64,000 nt of DNA from Fictibacillus halophilus (GCF_016401385.1 NZ_JAEACF010000001.1:868001-932000); one strand, 5' to 3'. Positions 50,882-60,226 are shown, numbered from the stretch's first letter. Numbers and translations: made by a program. The notes: generated from the sequence alone by a model not told the origin.

Positions 50882-51331
50882 TTGGCTTTATTTAAACGCC
50901 CTGGCATTTTTGCCAAAAAGGGAATGGTTCCTAACATGGGTGCAATGGGACCTACAATGGGAGCAATGGGACAGATGGCGCCTACGATGGGAGCTATGCA
51001 ACAGATGCCACAGATGGGTGGATGTGGATACCCAGCAGTATCACCGTCTCAATACTATCCTCCACAAGTTATGCCTGCACAATATAGTCCTACGAATCAA
51101 CAATTTCAATATAACCAGCAAGATGTATATGTTCCGATGATTCATCCAACTCAAACGACTCAAGTCAATCAGATGAACTACAAATATGTACATTACTTCC
51201 CTCAGAACACGAACGTCGTAAACCAAGCAACGCAGCAAAACCTTTGTGGAACGGTACAACCAATCATGGCACCTTGTCCCCCGCCATGCCCACCGCCATG
51301 TGGCCCATGTGGTCCTTGGAGAAAGAAGTGA
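50882..51331 (+). CDS. CotD-like spore coat protein
   Basis: 149 aa from a TTG start with AAAGGAGAAAG. The N-half is Met/Gly/Gln-rich (four copies of the P-T/N-MGAM type). The middle aligns with B. subtilis CotD: VPMIHPTQTTQVNQMNYKYVHYFPQNTN, then NQATQQ. The C-terminus is Cys-Pro-rich (PCPPPCPPPCGPCGPW). CotD is an inner-coat protein under sigma-K, which fits the promoter. The expanded N-half is not in B. subtilis CotD (75 aa). Confidence 0.85.
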   Translation: MALFKRPGIFAKKGMVPNMGAMGPTMGAMGQMAPTMGAMQQMPQMGGCGYPAVSPSQYYPPQVMPAQYSPTNQQFQYNQQDVYVPMIHPTQTTQVNQMNYKYVHYFPQNTNVVNQATQQNLCGTVQPIMAPCPPPCPPPCGPCGPWRKK

Positions 51332-51453
51332 TAGTGAAGCTGTCGACTCTGTCGGCAGTTTTTCTATTCTATTTTTGTATGAATTTGTGTGAAAATAATA
51401 AGGTATGGGGAATGAATAGGGTAGTACATATAAAATTCTGGAGGTTATGAAAA

Positions 51454-52200
51454 ATGAGCCGTGATACAAAGGTTGTAATCGTTACAGGAGCAGCTAAAGG
51501 GATAGGTAAACAAATCGCAATTGATTTTGCCAAAGCAGGTTATATTCCTTCATTAATAGACTTTGATAAAAATGAACTTGAATCAACATTGTCTGAAGTT
51601 ACATCAATTCAAAAGGATGCAATCGCGATAACATGTGACGTTAAGAATCCTGATGAAATCATTCAAGCAGTAGCAGAAACACATAATAAATTAGGTGATA
51701 TTCATTGTTTAATCAATAATGCGGGTCTTTCAAAATGGAAGTCTCCTTATGAATTATCAGTAGATGAATGGGATGACATTTTAAACACAAACTTAAGAAG
51801 CGTATTTCTTTTCTCAAGAGAAGCAGCAAAGTACATGTCTCAATCAGGTGGAGGATCTATTATCAATATGGCCTCAACTCGTGCTGCCATGTCTGAACCA
51901 CATTCAGAAGCATATGCTGCAACTAAAGGTGGAATTGTCGCTTTAACCCATGCTTTAGCTGCATCATTCACGGATGATTATATTACCGTTAACTCAATCA
52001 GTCCCGGCTGGATTCATACAGGAGATTATAAGGAGCTGCGTGAAGTTGATCATGAACAACATCTCTCAAAAAGAGTAGGTATGCCAGCTGATATTTCAAG
52101 GGCATGCTTATTCTTAGCGCAGTCTGACAATAATTTTATTACCGGGGAAAATCTTACGATCGATGGCGGGATGACTAGAAAAATGATCTATGAACATTAA
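51454..52200 (+). CDS. SDR family oxidoreductase
   Basis: 248 aa classical SDR. TGAAKGIG (Rossmann), NNAG, and the catalytic Ser-YxxxK as MASTRAA and YAATK. The NxxD and GWIHTG regions follow, and the end is FITGENLTIDGGMT. CTGGAGG precedes the ATG. Substrate unknown; resembles glucose-1-dehydrogenase/3-oxoacyl reductase types. It follows the CotD-like gene by 120 bases but has no spore-type promoter, so it is probably unrelated. Confidence 0.82.
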   Translation: MSRDTKVVIVTGAAKGIGKQIAIDFAKAGYIPSLIDFDKNELESTLSEVTSIQKDAIAITCDVKNPDEIIQAVAETHNKLGDIHCLINNAGLSKWKSPYELSVDEWDDILNTNLRSVFLFSREAAKYMSQSGGGSIINMASTRAAMSEPHSEAYAATKGGIVALTHALAASFTDDYITVNSISPGWIHTGDYKELREVDHEQHLSKRVGMPADISRACLFLAQSDNNFITGENLTIDGGMTRKMIYEH

Positions 52201-52291
52201 TGTTTCCTATAGGGAAAAAGATTGCTCTAGACCCACCCGGAAACCATTCTTTATGATGTAAAAGGTATTATTTAACGAAGGAGAATAGAGA

Positions 52292-53182
52292 ATGCAATCT
52301 GATCAGCAAAAAAGAGTGGAACGCGGTGTATATCTTAGTTTAGGAGCATATATTTTTCTATCAATCGTAAAACTTGTGTCAGGCCTTTTTTATAATTCTG
52401 ATGCTTTAGTTGCGGACGGATTAAACAATGCTACAGACATAATAGCGTCTATAGCCGTATTAATAGGGCTGAAAATTTCAAGAAAGCCTGCAGATGAAGA
52501 CCATCCTTACGGTCATTTACGTGCAGAAACGATTGCTTCGATGGTTGCATCGTTTATCATGGTTGTAATCGGAATAGAAGTATTGATCTCTTCTATTAAA
52601 AAAATGTTTAACGGAGTTGAAACAGAGCCTTCTCTTACGGCAGCCCTGATTGCACTGTTTGGTGCGGCTGTGATGATTATCGTTTATTTGTATAATATAA
52701 AAGTGGCGAAAGAAACAGACAGCCAAGGGCTAAAAGCAGCCGCTCTCGATAACCGTTCAGACGCATTTGTTAGTATTGGGGCAGCAGTCGGAATCTTTGG
52801 TGCACAGATCGGTTTACCTTGGCTAGACCCCGCAGCAGCCGTTCTTGTTGGCCTTATTATCATAAAAACTGGTTGGGAGATTTTCACTGAAACCTCCCAT
52901 AACCTTTCAGATGGCTTTGATTATGAAGAAGGCAAGGAAATGGAGCACAAGATTCTAGATGTTGAAGGTGTAGAGAACGTGGGGGACCTGAAAGCTCGTA
53001 AACACGGTAACCGAGCTATTATCGATGTAACGATTAAAGTTGATCCTTCCCTTAATGTAGTGGAAAGTCACGAAATCACAGAAAAGATAGAAGACACGAT
53101 TAAAGAAGCTTATAATGTCGAGAGTATACAAGTTCACGTTGAACCAGAGGACGGAAAGAACAAAGATAATCCATTAAAGTGA
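52292..53182 (+). CDS. Cation diffusion facilitator (metal exporter)
   Basis: 296 aa. Six membrane helices in about residues 15-215 with the metal-site pair DGLNNATDIIAS (D-x3-D type) and HPYGHLRAET; the C-terminal cytoplasmic domain (about 220-290, GNRAIIDVTIKVDP, VHVEPED) is the CDF ferredoxin-like fold. The NxxxD arrangement resembles the Mn exporters MneP/MneS of B. subtilis, so Mn2+ efflux is likely but Zn is possible. GAAGGAG precedes the ATG. Its 3' end overlaps the convergent VOC gene by nine bases. Confidence 0.88.
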   Translation: MQSDQQKRVERGVYLSLGAYIFLSIVKLVSGLFYNSDALVADGLNNATDIIASIAVLIGLKISRKPADEDHPYGHLRAETIASMVASFIMVVIGIEVLISSIKKMFNGVETEPSLTAALIALFGAAVMIIVYLYNIKVAKETDSQGLKAAALDNRSDAFVSIGAAVGIFGAQIGLPWLDPAAAVLVGLIIIKTGWEIFTETSHNLSDGFDYEEGKEMEHKILDVEGVENVGDLKARKHGNRAIIDVTIKVDPSLNVVESHEITEKIEDTIKEAYNVESIQVHVEPEDGKNKDNPLK

Positions 53183-53539
53183 AGAGGACTGAATAAATTC
53201 TATCCGATTTCCGAATGGATCTCTTATCGTAAACCGAGAAAATCCCGGAATCGGGAGTTCTTCTTGTATCTGTATTTGGTGGAGAGCTAAATGTTCCTTT
53301 AAGCTTAAGAGGTCATCAACTAAAAATGCGGGATGGTGTTTACCTTTGTAAATCTGATCTTCCACTCCGATGTGTAGTTGTTGATGACCGAATTGGAACC
53401 ACATCCCACCATTTTTTCGAAGAGCCTCTGGTTTTGGTATTTCTTCAAGTTGCAGAATTCCTTCATAAAAAGCTCGTGCTTCATCTTCCTTTTCTCGTGG
53501 AATACATATTTGGACATGATGAACGCCTGTTATTTTCAT
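53174..53539 (-). CDS. VOC (glyoxalase/bleomycin-resistance) family protein
   Basis: 121 aa, a single VOC module of two beta-alpha-beta-beta-beta units. The metal-site candidates are His in VHHVQICIP (about 7), His in QQLHIGVE and Glu in DPFGNRIEFIQ. GGAGG precedes the ATG. It lies 6 bases after the TauE gene on the same strand. It may be a lyase, dioxygenase or thiol transferase; nothing in the sequence decides. Confidence 0.8.
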   Translation of the reverse strand: MKITGVHHVQICIPREKEDEARAFYEGILQLEEIPKPEALRKNGGMWFQFGHQQLHIGVEDQIYKGKHHPAFLVDDLLSLKEHLALHQIQIQEELPIPGFSRFTIRDPFGNRIEFIQSSSL

Positions 53540-53545
53540 ATTTTG

Positions 53546-54286
53546 TTACCTCCATTGAATCATTAATTGAAGAATAAGCAGAACAGTTACAGTCCTCATG
53601 AGGATTGTAACTTGTTTTGTTTTTAAACGAGGTGCAAGCTTTACAGCAGCTTGTGCTCCGCAGATGCTTCCAATCGTCAGCGGTATGGCTACGTTCCACA
53701 GATAATGACCAGCCCACAAATAAGTGAATACAGCTCCAGTGCAGCTTAAGAACGTATTAAATCGCGTAAACGAAAGAGTGCGAATATAGGTAAAGCCGTT
53801 TCGCAAAAAAAGCTGCATCTGTAAGGTTCCCTGACCTGGACCAAATAAGCCATCGTAAGCTCCGATACCAAAAAGATAGGGATATTTACTTACAGGCAGC
53901 TGTTTGATCTCATGATTAGGATTTGTTTCTCTCTTTGTTTTTAGAAAGGTTAAGAAGAGTGCACCTGTGAGTAAGAAGAGAGCGATGATGGTTAAATTTT
54001 CTCGAGAGATTGATGAAGCAGTCAAGCCGCCTGCAATTCCTCCAAGCAGACTGATGACACCTGAAATCAGGTAAGGCGTAAGCTTTGTATCATTTTTTCG
54101 TAAGAGAACAAAAAAGCTGGAAAAAGAACTGAACATGTTGGCAAATTTATTCGCTGCAATCGCAGAGTGGACGGGAACACCTAACAATAACATGATCGGA
54201 AAATTAATCATGCCCCCACTTCCAGAAAGAGTGCCGATAAAAGTAGCTATAAAGCCGACGAATATAAGGATATACAGTGTTTTCAC
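53546..54286 (-). CDS. TauE/SafE family sulfite or anion exporter
   Basis: 246 aa with seven to eight membrane helices. The family pattern is in FIGTLSGSGGMINFPIMLLLGVP (residues about 16-38), NKFANMFSSFSS and a repeated FGPGQGTLQMQLFL about 150. The GTG start has a poor ribosome site (AAGGGAT only two bases away), so the true start is uncertain. It is divergent from a LysR regulator, which probably controls it. Substrate class: sulfite, sulfonate or related anion; not provable here. Confidence 0.82.
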   Translation of the reverse strand: MKTLYILIFVGFIATFIGTLSGSGGMINFPIMLLLGVPVHSAIAANKFANMFSSFSSFFVLLRKNDTKLTPYLISGVISLLGGIAGGLTASSISRENLTIIALFLLTGALFLTFLKTKRETNPNHEIKQLPVSKYPYLFGIGAYDGLFGPGQGTLQMQLFLRNGFTYIRTLSFTRFNTFLSCTGAVFTYLWAGHYLWNVAIPLTIGSICGAQAAVKLAPRLKTKQVTILMRTVTVLLILQLMIQWR

Positions 54287-54321
54287 ATCCCTTCATTTTC
54301 TCTTTACATTTCTATCCTATG

Positions 54322-54336
54322 TTAAGGTATACTTAA
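54322..54336. promoter_or_regulatory. T-N11-A palindrome between tauE-like and lysR genes
   Basis: TTAAGGTATACTTAA contains TTAAG / CTTAA inverted arms, the T-N11-A form of LysR binding sites, centred between the two divergent starts. Confidence 0.5.
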
Positions 54337-54400
54337 AATAAATTACATATATTAGATAATTTTCAATAAGAAAAACTTATGAATGCTAAAAGGAGAAATA

Positions 54401-55270
54401 ATGCAGTTATCTGAGTTTCGTATATTAAAAGTTCTTGCTGAAGAATTAAACATGAGGAAAGCATCTGAGCGACTATATGTATCTCAACCTGCTCTTAGTC
54501 AGCGGCTTCAAACGATTGAGAGCAATTGGGGAACCATCATTTTTATTCGTTCTCAAAAAGGATTGAATCTAACACCTTCAGGAGAAAAGATTCTAGCTTT
54601 TGTTACGGAAGTGCTTCAAAAAGAGGAGCTTGTAAAAGAAGAACTTCAATCTCTCTCAGAGCATGTTCACGGCACATTAAAGCTTGCGGTGGCCTCTATC
54701 ATAGGTCAATATTGGTTACCTCATGTGCTAAAAGAGTATGTGAATCTATACCCTCATGTAAATATTTCACTAATAACGGGTTGGAGTTCGGAAATCATTA
54801 AACACCTTTACGAAGATAAGATCCACCTTGGAATTGTTAGAGGAAACCCCGAGTGGAGAGGCAGCAAAGAACATATTTTGTCAGACCACTTATATTTAGT
54901 CGATACGACGATCTCATCACTTGACGAACTTTCTGACACGACTAAACCATTTATTCAGTTTAGGAGTCACTCAACCTATTATCAAGAAATACAAGATTGG
55001 TGGCATACTCATTTTAAAACGACACCACAAAAAACGATCGTTGTTGACCAGATTGAAACGTGTAAACAGATGGCTCTAAATGGAATTGGTTATGCGATCC
55101 TGCCCTCAATCAGTCTTCGGCCAGAGGACGATTTTTATAAGATTCCACTAACAGATAAAAAAGGGAATGCCATTAAACGAGATACTTGGCTCATTCATCA
55201 CGGTACCGGATCGGAGCTCAAACAAGTGAATGCGTTCATGGATTTGATTCTAAAACTAACGAATGAATAA
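54401..55270 (+). CDS. LysR family transcriptional regulator
   Basis: 289 aa. HTH at residues about 3-60 (FRILKVLAEELNMRKASERLYVSQPALSQRLQTIE), then the effector-binding domain from about 85. ATG 54401 has AAGGAG. It is divergent from the TauE exporter, with a T-N11-A palindrome between, so auto-regulation and control of tauE are inferred. The effector is unknown. Confidence 0.88.
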   Translation: MQLSEFRILKVLAEELNMRKASERLYVSQPALSQRLQTIESNWGTIIFIRSQKGLNLTPSGEKILAFVTEVLQKEELVKEELQSLSEHVHGTLKLAVASIIGQYWLPHVLKEYVNLYPHVNISLITGWSSEIIKHLYEDKIHLGIVRGNPEWRGSKEHILSDHLYLVDTTISSLDELSDTTKPFIQFRSHSTYYQEIQDWWHTHFKTTPQKTIVVDQIETCKQMALNGIGYAILPSISLRPEDDFYKIPLTDKKGNAIKRDTWLIHHGTGSELKQVNAFMDLILKLTNE

Positions 55271-55339
55271 CGTTTGAATCTTTCTATATTTAGTGGTTTA
55301 ATACAATACAGAATGACTTTTAAGGAGGAACTAACAAAC

Positions 55340-56056
55340 ATGAAAATGATGGATGCAAACGAAATTATCTCATTTATCCAAAACGCAACAAAATCTACAC
55401 CAGTAAAAGTTTATGTAAAAGGTAATCTTGAAAATATCGATTTTGGGAAAGAAACGAAAGTGTTCCATTCAGGCAACACGGCTGTCCTATTCGGTGAGTG
55501 GAAAGATATTGAAGCTGCTCTAAAAGCAAATGAAAGCAACATTGAAGACTTCGTGATCGAAAATGACCGTCGCAACTCAGCGATTCCATTGTTAGATATG
55601 AAGAACATCAAAGCTCGTATTGAACCAGGTGCAATCATTCGTGACCAGGTTGAGATCGGTGACAATGCCGTAATCATGATGGGTGCTTCTATTAACATTG
55701 GAGCAGTAATCGGTGAAGGAACGATGATCGACATGAACGTAGTACTTGGTGGACGAGCTACTGTAGGAAAGAACTGCCACATTGGTGCAGGAACTGTGCT
55801 AGCAGGTGTTATTGAACCACCTTCAGCAAAGCCAGTTGTTGTAGAAGATGATGTAGTAATTGGAGCGAACGCAGTTGTTCTTGAAGGCGTTACGGTAGGT
55901 AAGGGTGCAGTCGTAGCTGCAGGTGCGATTGTGATCGAAGACGTAGAACCATACACTGTGGTTGGTGGTACTCCAGCTCGCGTCCTAAAGAAAATCGACG
56001 AAAAAACAAAATCAAAAACAGAAATCAGACAAGAGCTTCGTCAGTTAAACGACTAA
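55340..56056 (+). CDS. dapH: Tetrahydrodipicolinate N-acetyltransferase DapH
   Basis: 238 aa. Acetylates tetrahydrodipicolinate in the acetylated branch of lysine and diaminopimelate synthesis. [15 protein letters not shown] and [22 protein letters not shown] match B. subtilis DapH almost base to base; the left-handed beta-helix hexapeptide repeats run about 100-215 ([29 protein letters not shown]). ATG 55340 follows AAGGAGG; the longer upstream frame lies beyond that site. It is followed by dapL. Confidence 0.96.
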   Translation: MKMMDANEIISFIQNATKSTPVKVYVKGNLENIDFGKETKVFHSGNTAVLFGEWKDIEAALKANESNIEDFVIENDRRNSAIPLLDMKNIKARIEPGAIIRDQVEIGDNAVIMMGASINIGAVIGEGTMIDMNVVLGGRATVGKNCHIGAGTVLAGVIEPPSAKPVVVEDDVVIGANAVVLEGVTVGKGAVVAAGAIVIEDVEPYTVVGGTPARVLKKIDEKTKSKTEIRQELRQLND

Positions 56057-56080
56057 TTTTAGTGTAGGGGATGAGAGAAG

Positions 56081-57205
56081 ATGAAATCGTTGCTTGAGAT
56101 AAGAAAAGACTTGCACCGTATACCGGAGCCAGGATTTTTAGAGTTTAAAACTCAAAGATATATCCTGGATCTCATCTCCACTTTTCCTCAAAATCATTTA
56201 GAAATTCATACGTGGGAAACGGGCATCTTTGTGAAAGTAATCGGAAGAAATCCAATGAAAACGATAGCTTATCGAACAGATATGGATGGATTACCTATCA
56301 GTGAAGAAACAGGCTACGAATTTTCATCTCTTCACGAAGGAATGATGCATGCTTGTGGTCATGATCTTCATATGACAATCGCGATCGGATTATTGTCCCA
56401 TTTTGCACAGAACCCTTTAGATGACCATCTGTTATTTATCTTTCAGCCTGCTGAAGAAGGACCAGGTGGAGCTCTCCCGATGCGAGAGAGTGAGCTGTTT
56501 CAACAGCTGAAACCTGACATGATCACAGCACTCCACATTGCTCCGGAATATCCGGTCGGCACGATTGCTGTAAAAGAAGGTTTGTTATTTGCAAATACAT
56601 CCGAACTTTTCATCGATATGATCGGAAAAGGCGGCCATGCTGCTTATCCTCATTTAAGCAATGATATGGTAGTTGCAGCAAGCCATCTGGTAACACAGAT
56701 GCAGTCGATCGTTGCACGTAATATTGATCCACTGGATTCAGCTGTAGTTACAATCGGTAAGATTACAGGTGGTACGAAGCAAAATATTATCGCCGAAAAA
56801 GCAAGACTTGAAGGCACCATTCGAACTTTATCACCAGAAGCGATGGATAAGGTTAAAAAGCGGATCGAAGCTTTAGTCGAAGGCATTTCTTGCAGTTTTG
56901 ATTGTGAGACGTTAATTGATTATGGTTCGAACTATCGTCAAGTAGATAACGAACCGACCTTAACTAGAGAATTCATGGAATTTGCTGAACAGCAAGGGAC
57001 TGTTAATGTATTTGAATGTAAAGAAGCTATGACAGGGGAAGACTACGGATATTTCTTAGAGAAAATTCCGGGGTTCATGTTCTGGCTAGGAGTTGATACT
57101 CCGTACGGTCTTCATCATTCAAAATTAAAGCCGCAAGAAGAAGCGATTCAACATGCTGTAGATCTGTTAGTTCAATATTTTATCTTCAAAGGGAATAGAA
57201 AATAG
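56081..57205 (+). CDS. dapL: N-acetyldiaminopimelate deacetylase DapL
   Basis: 374 aa M20-family metallohydrolase. It removes the acetyl group from N-acetyl-LL-diaminopimelate. [17 protein letters not shown] (residues 8-24), [10 protein letters not shown] and [10 protein letters not shown] (metal ligands), [11 protein letters not shown] (catalytic Glu), then the lid domain and [22 protein letters not shown] precedes the ATG. It is 24 bases after dapH, in the B. subtilis order ykuQ-ykuR-ykuS. Confidence 0.95.
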   Translation: MKSLLEIRKDLHRIPEPGFLEFKTQRYILDLISTFPQNHLEIHTWETGIFVKVIGRNPMKTIAYRTDMDGLPISEETGYEFSSLHEGMMHACGHDLHMTIAIGLLSHFAQNPLDDHLLFIFQPAEEGPGGALPMRESELFQQLKPDMITALHIAPEYPVGTIAVKEGLLFANTSELFIDMIGKGGHAAYPHLSNDMVVAASHLVTQMQSIVARNIDPLDSAVVTIGKITGGTKQNIIAEKARLEGTIRTLSPEAMDKVKKRIEALVEGISCSFDCETLIDYGSNYRQVDNEPTLTREFMEFAEQQGTVNVFECKEAMTGEDYGYFLEKIPGFMFWLGVDTPYGLHHSKLKPQEEAIQHAVDLLVQYFIFKGNRK

Positions 57206-57235
57206 AAAAGCGGCCAAGTTCGGCCGTTTTTTTTT
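57206..57235 (+). terminator. dapH-dapL terminator
   Basis: CGGCC / GGCCG stem (57211-57226), then TTTTTTTTT. Confidence 0.85.
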
Positions 57236-57277
57236 GCTCTTTTCTCTAGTTTCAGTCTCCTAATGACACTCAACCTC

Positions 57278-57361
57278 CAATCCAGAAATTTTAACCGTCA
57301 ATCCAAAAGTTTTAATACGCAATCCACAAGTTTCGGTACTCAATCCAAAAGTTTTTATGAT
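57278..57361. repeat. Four 21-bp tandem repeats, CAATCCaaAAGTTTT core
   Basis: CAATCC recurs at 57278, 57299, 57320 and 57341, exactly 21 bp apart, each with an AAGTTT-like centre; a decayed fifth unit (ATCC at 57364) follows. It fills the dapL-ykuS gap with nothing else that I see. The frame across it is open (QSKSFNT-type heptads) but has no ribosome site, so I do not call a gene. Confidence 0.65.
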
Positions 57362-57484
57362 TTATCCGCGAGTCGACACGTGACGCCATATATCGACATA
57401 TGCGTCTCAACAGCAACACTTCATTGTTCATTACATATTCCCAATATTAGTTGGAAACATTAAGTAAGGTAAGGAGGTGGGAAT

Positions 57485-57730
57485 ATGGCTAGAATTGGTG
57501 TAGAACAATCGTTATCAAATGTTTCAGATGCTTTGCGATCAAAGGGACATGATGTTGTAGAGCTTCGTCAAGAACAAGACGCAAACGGCTGTGATTGCTG
57601 TGTAATTTCCGGACAGGATCAAAACGTTATGGGCATTCAAAATGCAGTAACACAAGGTTCTGTATTGAACGCTCATGGTATGTCAGCAGATGAAGTATGT
57701 CAGGCTGTTGAGAGCAGATTACAATCATAA
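57485..57730 (+). CDS. ykuS: UPF0180 protein YkuS
   Basis: 81 aa. Matches Yku[28 protein letters not shown], a CDCCVISG centre with three Cys, and a short C-terminal helix ([14 protein letters not shown]). AAGGAGGTG precedes the ATG. It follows dapH-dapL as in B. subtilis, though past a terminator and repeat here. Function unknown. Confidence 0.88.
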   Translation: MARIGVEQSLSNVSDALRSKGHDVVELRQEQDANGCDCCVISGQDQNVMGIQNAVTQGSVLNAHGMSADEVCQAVESRLQS

Positions 57731-57846
57731 CACTCCTGGGGACAGCCATGCTGCCCCTTTAATTCTGTTTAACGCACGTTTTAACAGGGAATTATTTCAC
57801 CAATCATAAAAAAATATGTTGTTCTGCAGCAGATGGGGAGGTCCAT

Positions 57847-59166
57847 ATGCCAATCTTTAATGTAATCATGATTATTTTACTTATCGTATTAACTGCATTT
57901 TTCGTAGTCACTGAATTTGCCATTGTAAAAGTACGGAGGACGCGAATTGACCATTTAGCTTCCGAAGGGAATAGTAAAGCGATTGCCGCACAAAAAGTTA
58001 TCGGAAATCTAGACGGTTATCTGTCTGCTTGTCAGTTAGGGATAACCATTACCGCTCTAGGTCTAGGTTGGTTGGGTGAGCCGACTGTTGAGATTTTTTT
58101 AAGGCCGTTATTTGAAAATGCTGGATTGAATGAAGGACTTACTCATACTCTCTCATTTTCAATCGCCTTTTTCTTAATTACCTTTTTACACGTAGTTTTA
58201 GGTGAATTAGCACCTAAAACTGTCGCGATCCAAAAAGCTGAAATGGTCTCGTTGGCTACAGCAAAACCAATTATTCTGTTTTATAAAGTCATGTATCCTT
58301 TCATCTTTTTACTAAATGGTTCGGCGAATCTTTTGACAAGAATCTTTGGTATTAGCCCGGCTAGCGAACATGAGGTCGTACATACGGAAGAAGAGTTACG
58401 TCTCATTCTTTCAGAAAGTTTACAGGGTGGAGAGATCAACCAATCAGAATACCGGTATGTGAACAGAATTTTTGAATTTGATGACCGTGTAGCAAAAGAA
58501 ATCATGATTCCTCGAACTGAAATGGTCTGTTTATTCTTAGAGAATACGTGTGAACAGAACATGGCGATCATGCGGGAAGAAAAGTTCACAAGATATCCTG
58601 TTGGCCATGATGATAAGGATCATATCGTTGGTATCGTAAACATTAAGGAGTTCTTTAACGAAAACTTCAGTAAAGAAAATTTTAATCTTAATGATTATAT
58701 TCGCCCCATTATTACCGTCCATGAATCAATCCCAATTCAAAAACTCTTGGTCAAAATGCAAAAAGATCAGACACATATGGCGGTGCTCGTAGACGAGTAT
58801 GGAGGTACAGCAGGGATTGTTACGGTTGAAGATATCTTGGAAGAAATCGTAGGGGAGATCAGAGATGAATTTGATATTGATGAAGAGCCGGAGATTCAAC
58901 AAGTTGATCAAAATCAAACAGTTGTGGATGGAAAAGTACTCATCTCACAAATCAATGAATTATTCGCACTAGATATTGATAACAGTGAGATCGATACAAT
59001 AGGGGGATGGGTTCTAACAAGGTCTGTTGATTTAGAAACTCAACATTCATTCAACTATGAGAGTTATCGTTTTACCATTTTAGAACTGGATGGCAAACAA
59101 ATAAAAAAAATCGGGATTGAAAAAATATCAGAAAAAGAGAACAATGATGCAAGTAAAGACTCCTGA
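57847..59166 (+). CDS. CNNM/CorC-type transporter (hemolysin-like, DUF21-CBS)
   Basis: 439 aa. DUF21 domain with four membrane segments (about residues 1-190; LSACQLGITITALGLGWLGEP, LHVVLGELAPKTVAIQKAE), a tandem CBS pair (about 215-335; IMIPRTEMV, VLVDEYGGTAGIVTVEDILEEIVGEI), and a CorC_HlyC domain (about 350-430). The family includes MpfA (YhdP), a Mg exporter of B. subtilis. Several paralogues exist, so no symbol. GGGGAGG precedes the ATG. Confidence 0.88.
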   Translation: MPIFNVIMIILLIVLTAFFVVTEFAIVKVRRTRIDHLASEGNSKAIAAQKVIGNLDGYLSACQLGITITALGLGWLGEPTVEIFLRPLFENAGLNEGLTHTLSFSIAFFLITFLHVVLGELAPKTVAIQKAEMVSLATAKPIILFYKVMYPFIFLLNGSANLLTRIFGISPASEHEVVHTEEELRLILSESLQGGEINQSEYRYVNRIFEFDDRVAKEIMIPRTEMVCLFLENTCEQNMAIMREEKFTRYPVGHDDKDHIVGIVNIKEFFNENFSKENFNLNDYIRPIITVHESIPIQKLLVKMQKDQTHMAVLVDEYGGTAGIVTVEDILEEIVGEIRDEFDIDEEPEIQQVDQNQTVVDGKVLISQINELFALDIDNSEIDTIGGWVLTRSVDLETQHSFNYESYRFTILELDGKQIKKIGIEKISEKENNDASKDS

Positions 59167-59190
59167 AACAATAATCAGGAGTCTTTGCTT
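59155..59190. terminator. Bidirectional terminator CNNM / chaB
   Basis: GACTCCTGA / TCAGGAGTC, loop 8 nt; includes the stop codons of both convergent genes. Confidence 0.8.
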
Positions 59191-59378
59191 TTCCATTGTC
59201 CATTTTCTGTTTTTTCGTATTTGTGTTTAACTGCGCTCCATGCCACCTTGTGGGCTGTTTCTTCTTCTTTGTACTCTTCTAGTGCAGAATTAAAAGCCTC
59301 TTTATAAATTTCTTGACCGTGATGGGGAAGGTGCTCTCTTACCCCCTCAGGTAGATCTTTTAGCGAATCATACGGCAT
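59175..59378 (-). CDS. ChaB family protein
   Basis: 67 aa. The ChaB pattern is clear: LKDLPEGVREHLPHHGQEIYKEAFNSALEEYK then AHKVAWSAVKHKYEK. AAGGAGG precedes the ATG. ChaB was named as a regulator of E. coli ChaA cation transport; in Bacillus, ChaB-like genes are part of the general stress regulon, but no sigma-B promoter was seen upstream. Confidence 0.82.
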   Translation of the reverse strand: MPYDSLKDLPEGVREHLPHHGQEIYKEAFNSALEEYKEEETAHKVAWSAVKHKYEKTENGQWKSKDS

Positions 59379-59557
59379 ATTTATTCCTCCTTAGGATAAA
59401 GAGTTCCCAGGGAATCCTCAATGTAAACTCTTTATTGAGAATGAAAAGTGTCTAGAATGAGCGGATAATTTCACATTTATAGTTTAAGTTGCTATGATTA
59501 AGGAGAAATTAAGACGTGGGAACACCTTTCCTTATTTAAATTAATTATTATTTAACA

Positions 59558-59586
59558 TTGACTAAAAATAAGGACTGTACTATAAT
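59558..59586 (+). promoter_or_regulatory. Sigma-A promoter of ykuU
   Basis: TTGACT (59558-59563), 17 bp, TATAAT (59581-59586), giving a leader of about 37 nt. This is the strongest sigma-A match in the window. The gap 59379-59557 holds nothing I can name. Confidence 0.85.
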
Positions 59587-59629
59587 AACCCATGTAAATA
59601 AAACAGTTTTTTTGGAGGGATTTTCACCT

Positions 59630-60172
59630 ATGGCAGAACGTATGGTAGCAAAACAAGCACCTAGATTTGAAATGGATGCAGTATTACCAAACAAAGAATT
59701 TGGAAAAGTTAGCTTAGAAGAAAACATGAAGAATGATAAGTGGACTGTTCTTTTCTTCTATCCAATGGACTTCACTTTCGTATGTCCTACAGAAATTACA
59801 TCACTTAGCGACCGTTTTGACGAGTTCGAAGATTTAGATGCTGATGTAATTGGTGTTTCTACAGATACAATCCACACTCACAAAGCTTGGATCAACACGC
59901 CACGTGACATGAATGGTCTTGGTGAGTTAAAATATTCTCTAGCAGCTGATACTAACCACTCTGTAGCTCGTGACTATGGTGTTCTAATCGAAGAAGAAGG
60001 TATTGCTCTTCGCGGATTATTCATCATCTCTCCAGAGGGTGAATTAATGTACTCTGTTGTTAACCATAACAACATTGGCCGTGATGTTGATGAAACATTA
60101 CGTGTACTACAAGCACTTCAAACAGGTGGACTTTGCCCAGCTAACTGGAAGCCTGGTCAAAAGACTCTTTAA
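59630..60172 (+). CDS. ykuU: 2-Cys peroxiredoxin YkuU
   Basis: 180 aa AhpC/TSA peroxiredoxin. Peroxidatic Cys52 in FTFVCPTE and resolving Cys169 in GGLCPANW. The family reduces H2O2 and organic peroxides using thioredoxin or similar. It matches B. subtilis YkuU along the whole length. ATG 59630 has TTTGGAGGG; the upstream TTG at 59558 is the promoter's -35. It is monocistronic with a strong promoter and terminator. Confidence 0.94.
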   Translation: MAERMVAKQAPRFEMDAVLPNKEFGKVSLEENMKNDKWTVLFFYPMDFTFVCPTEITSLSDRFDEFEDLDADVIGVSTDTIHTHKAWINTPRDMNGLGELKYSLAADTNHSVARDYGVLIEEEGIALRGLFIISPEGELMYSVVNHNNIGRDVDETLRVLQALQTGGLCPANWKPGQKTL

Positions 60173-60194
60173 TCATCATATCGTTTATATTTCA

Positions 60195-60226
60195 TAACCC
60201 AAGACTTTGTTCTTGGGTTATTTTTG
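60195..60226 (+). terminator. ykuU terminator
   Basis: TAACCCAAGA / TCTTGGGTTA, loop 6 nt, then TTTTTG. Confidence 0.9.

Noticed and set aside
57263..57463. 66-aa open frame with QSKSFNT heptads
   Set aside because: It is created by the 21-bp tandem repeats, has no ribosome binding site at its start, and the heptads decay at the end.
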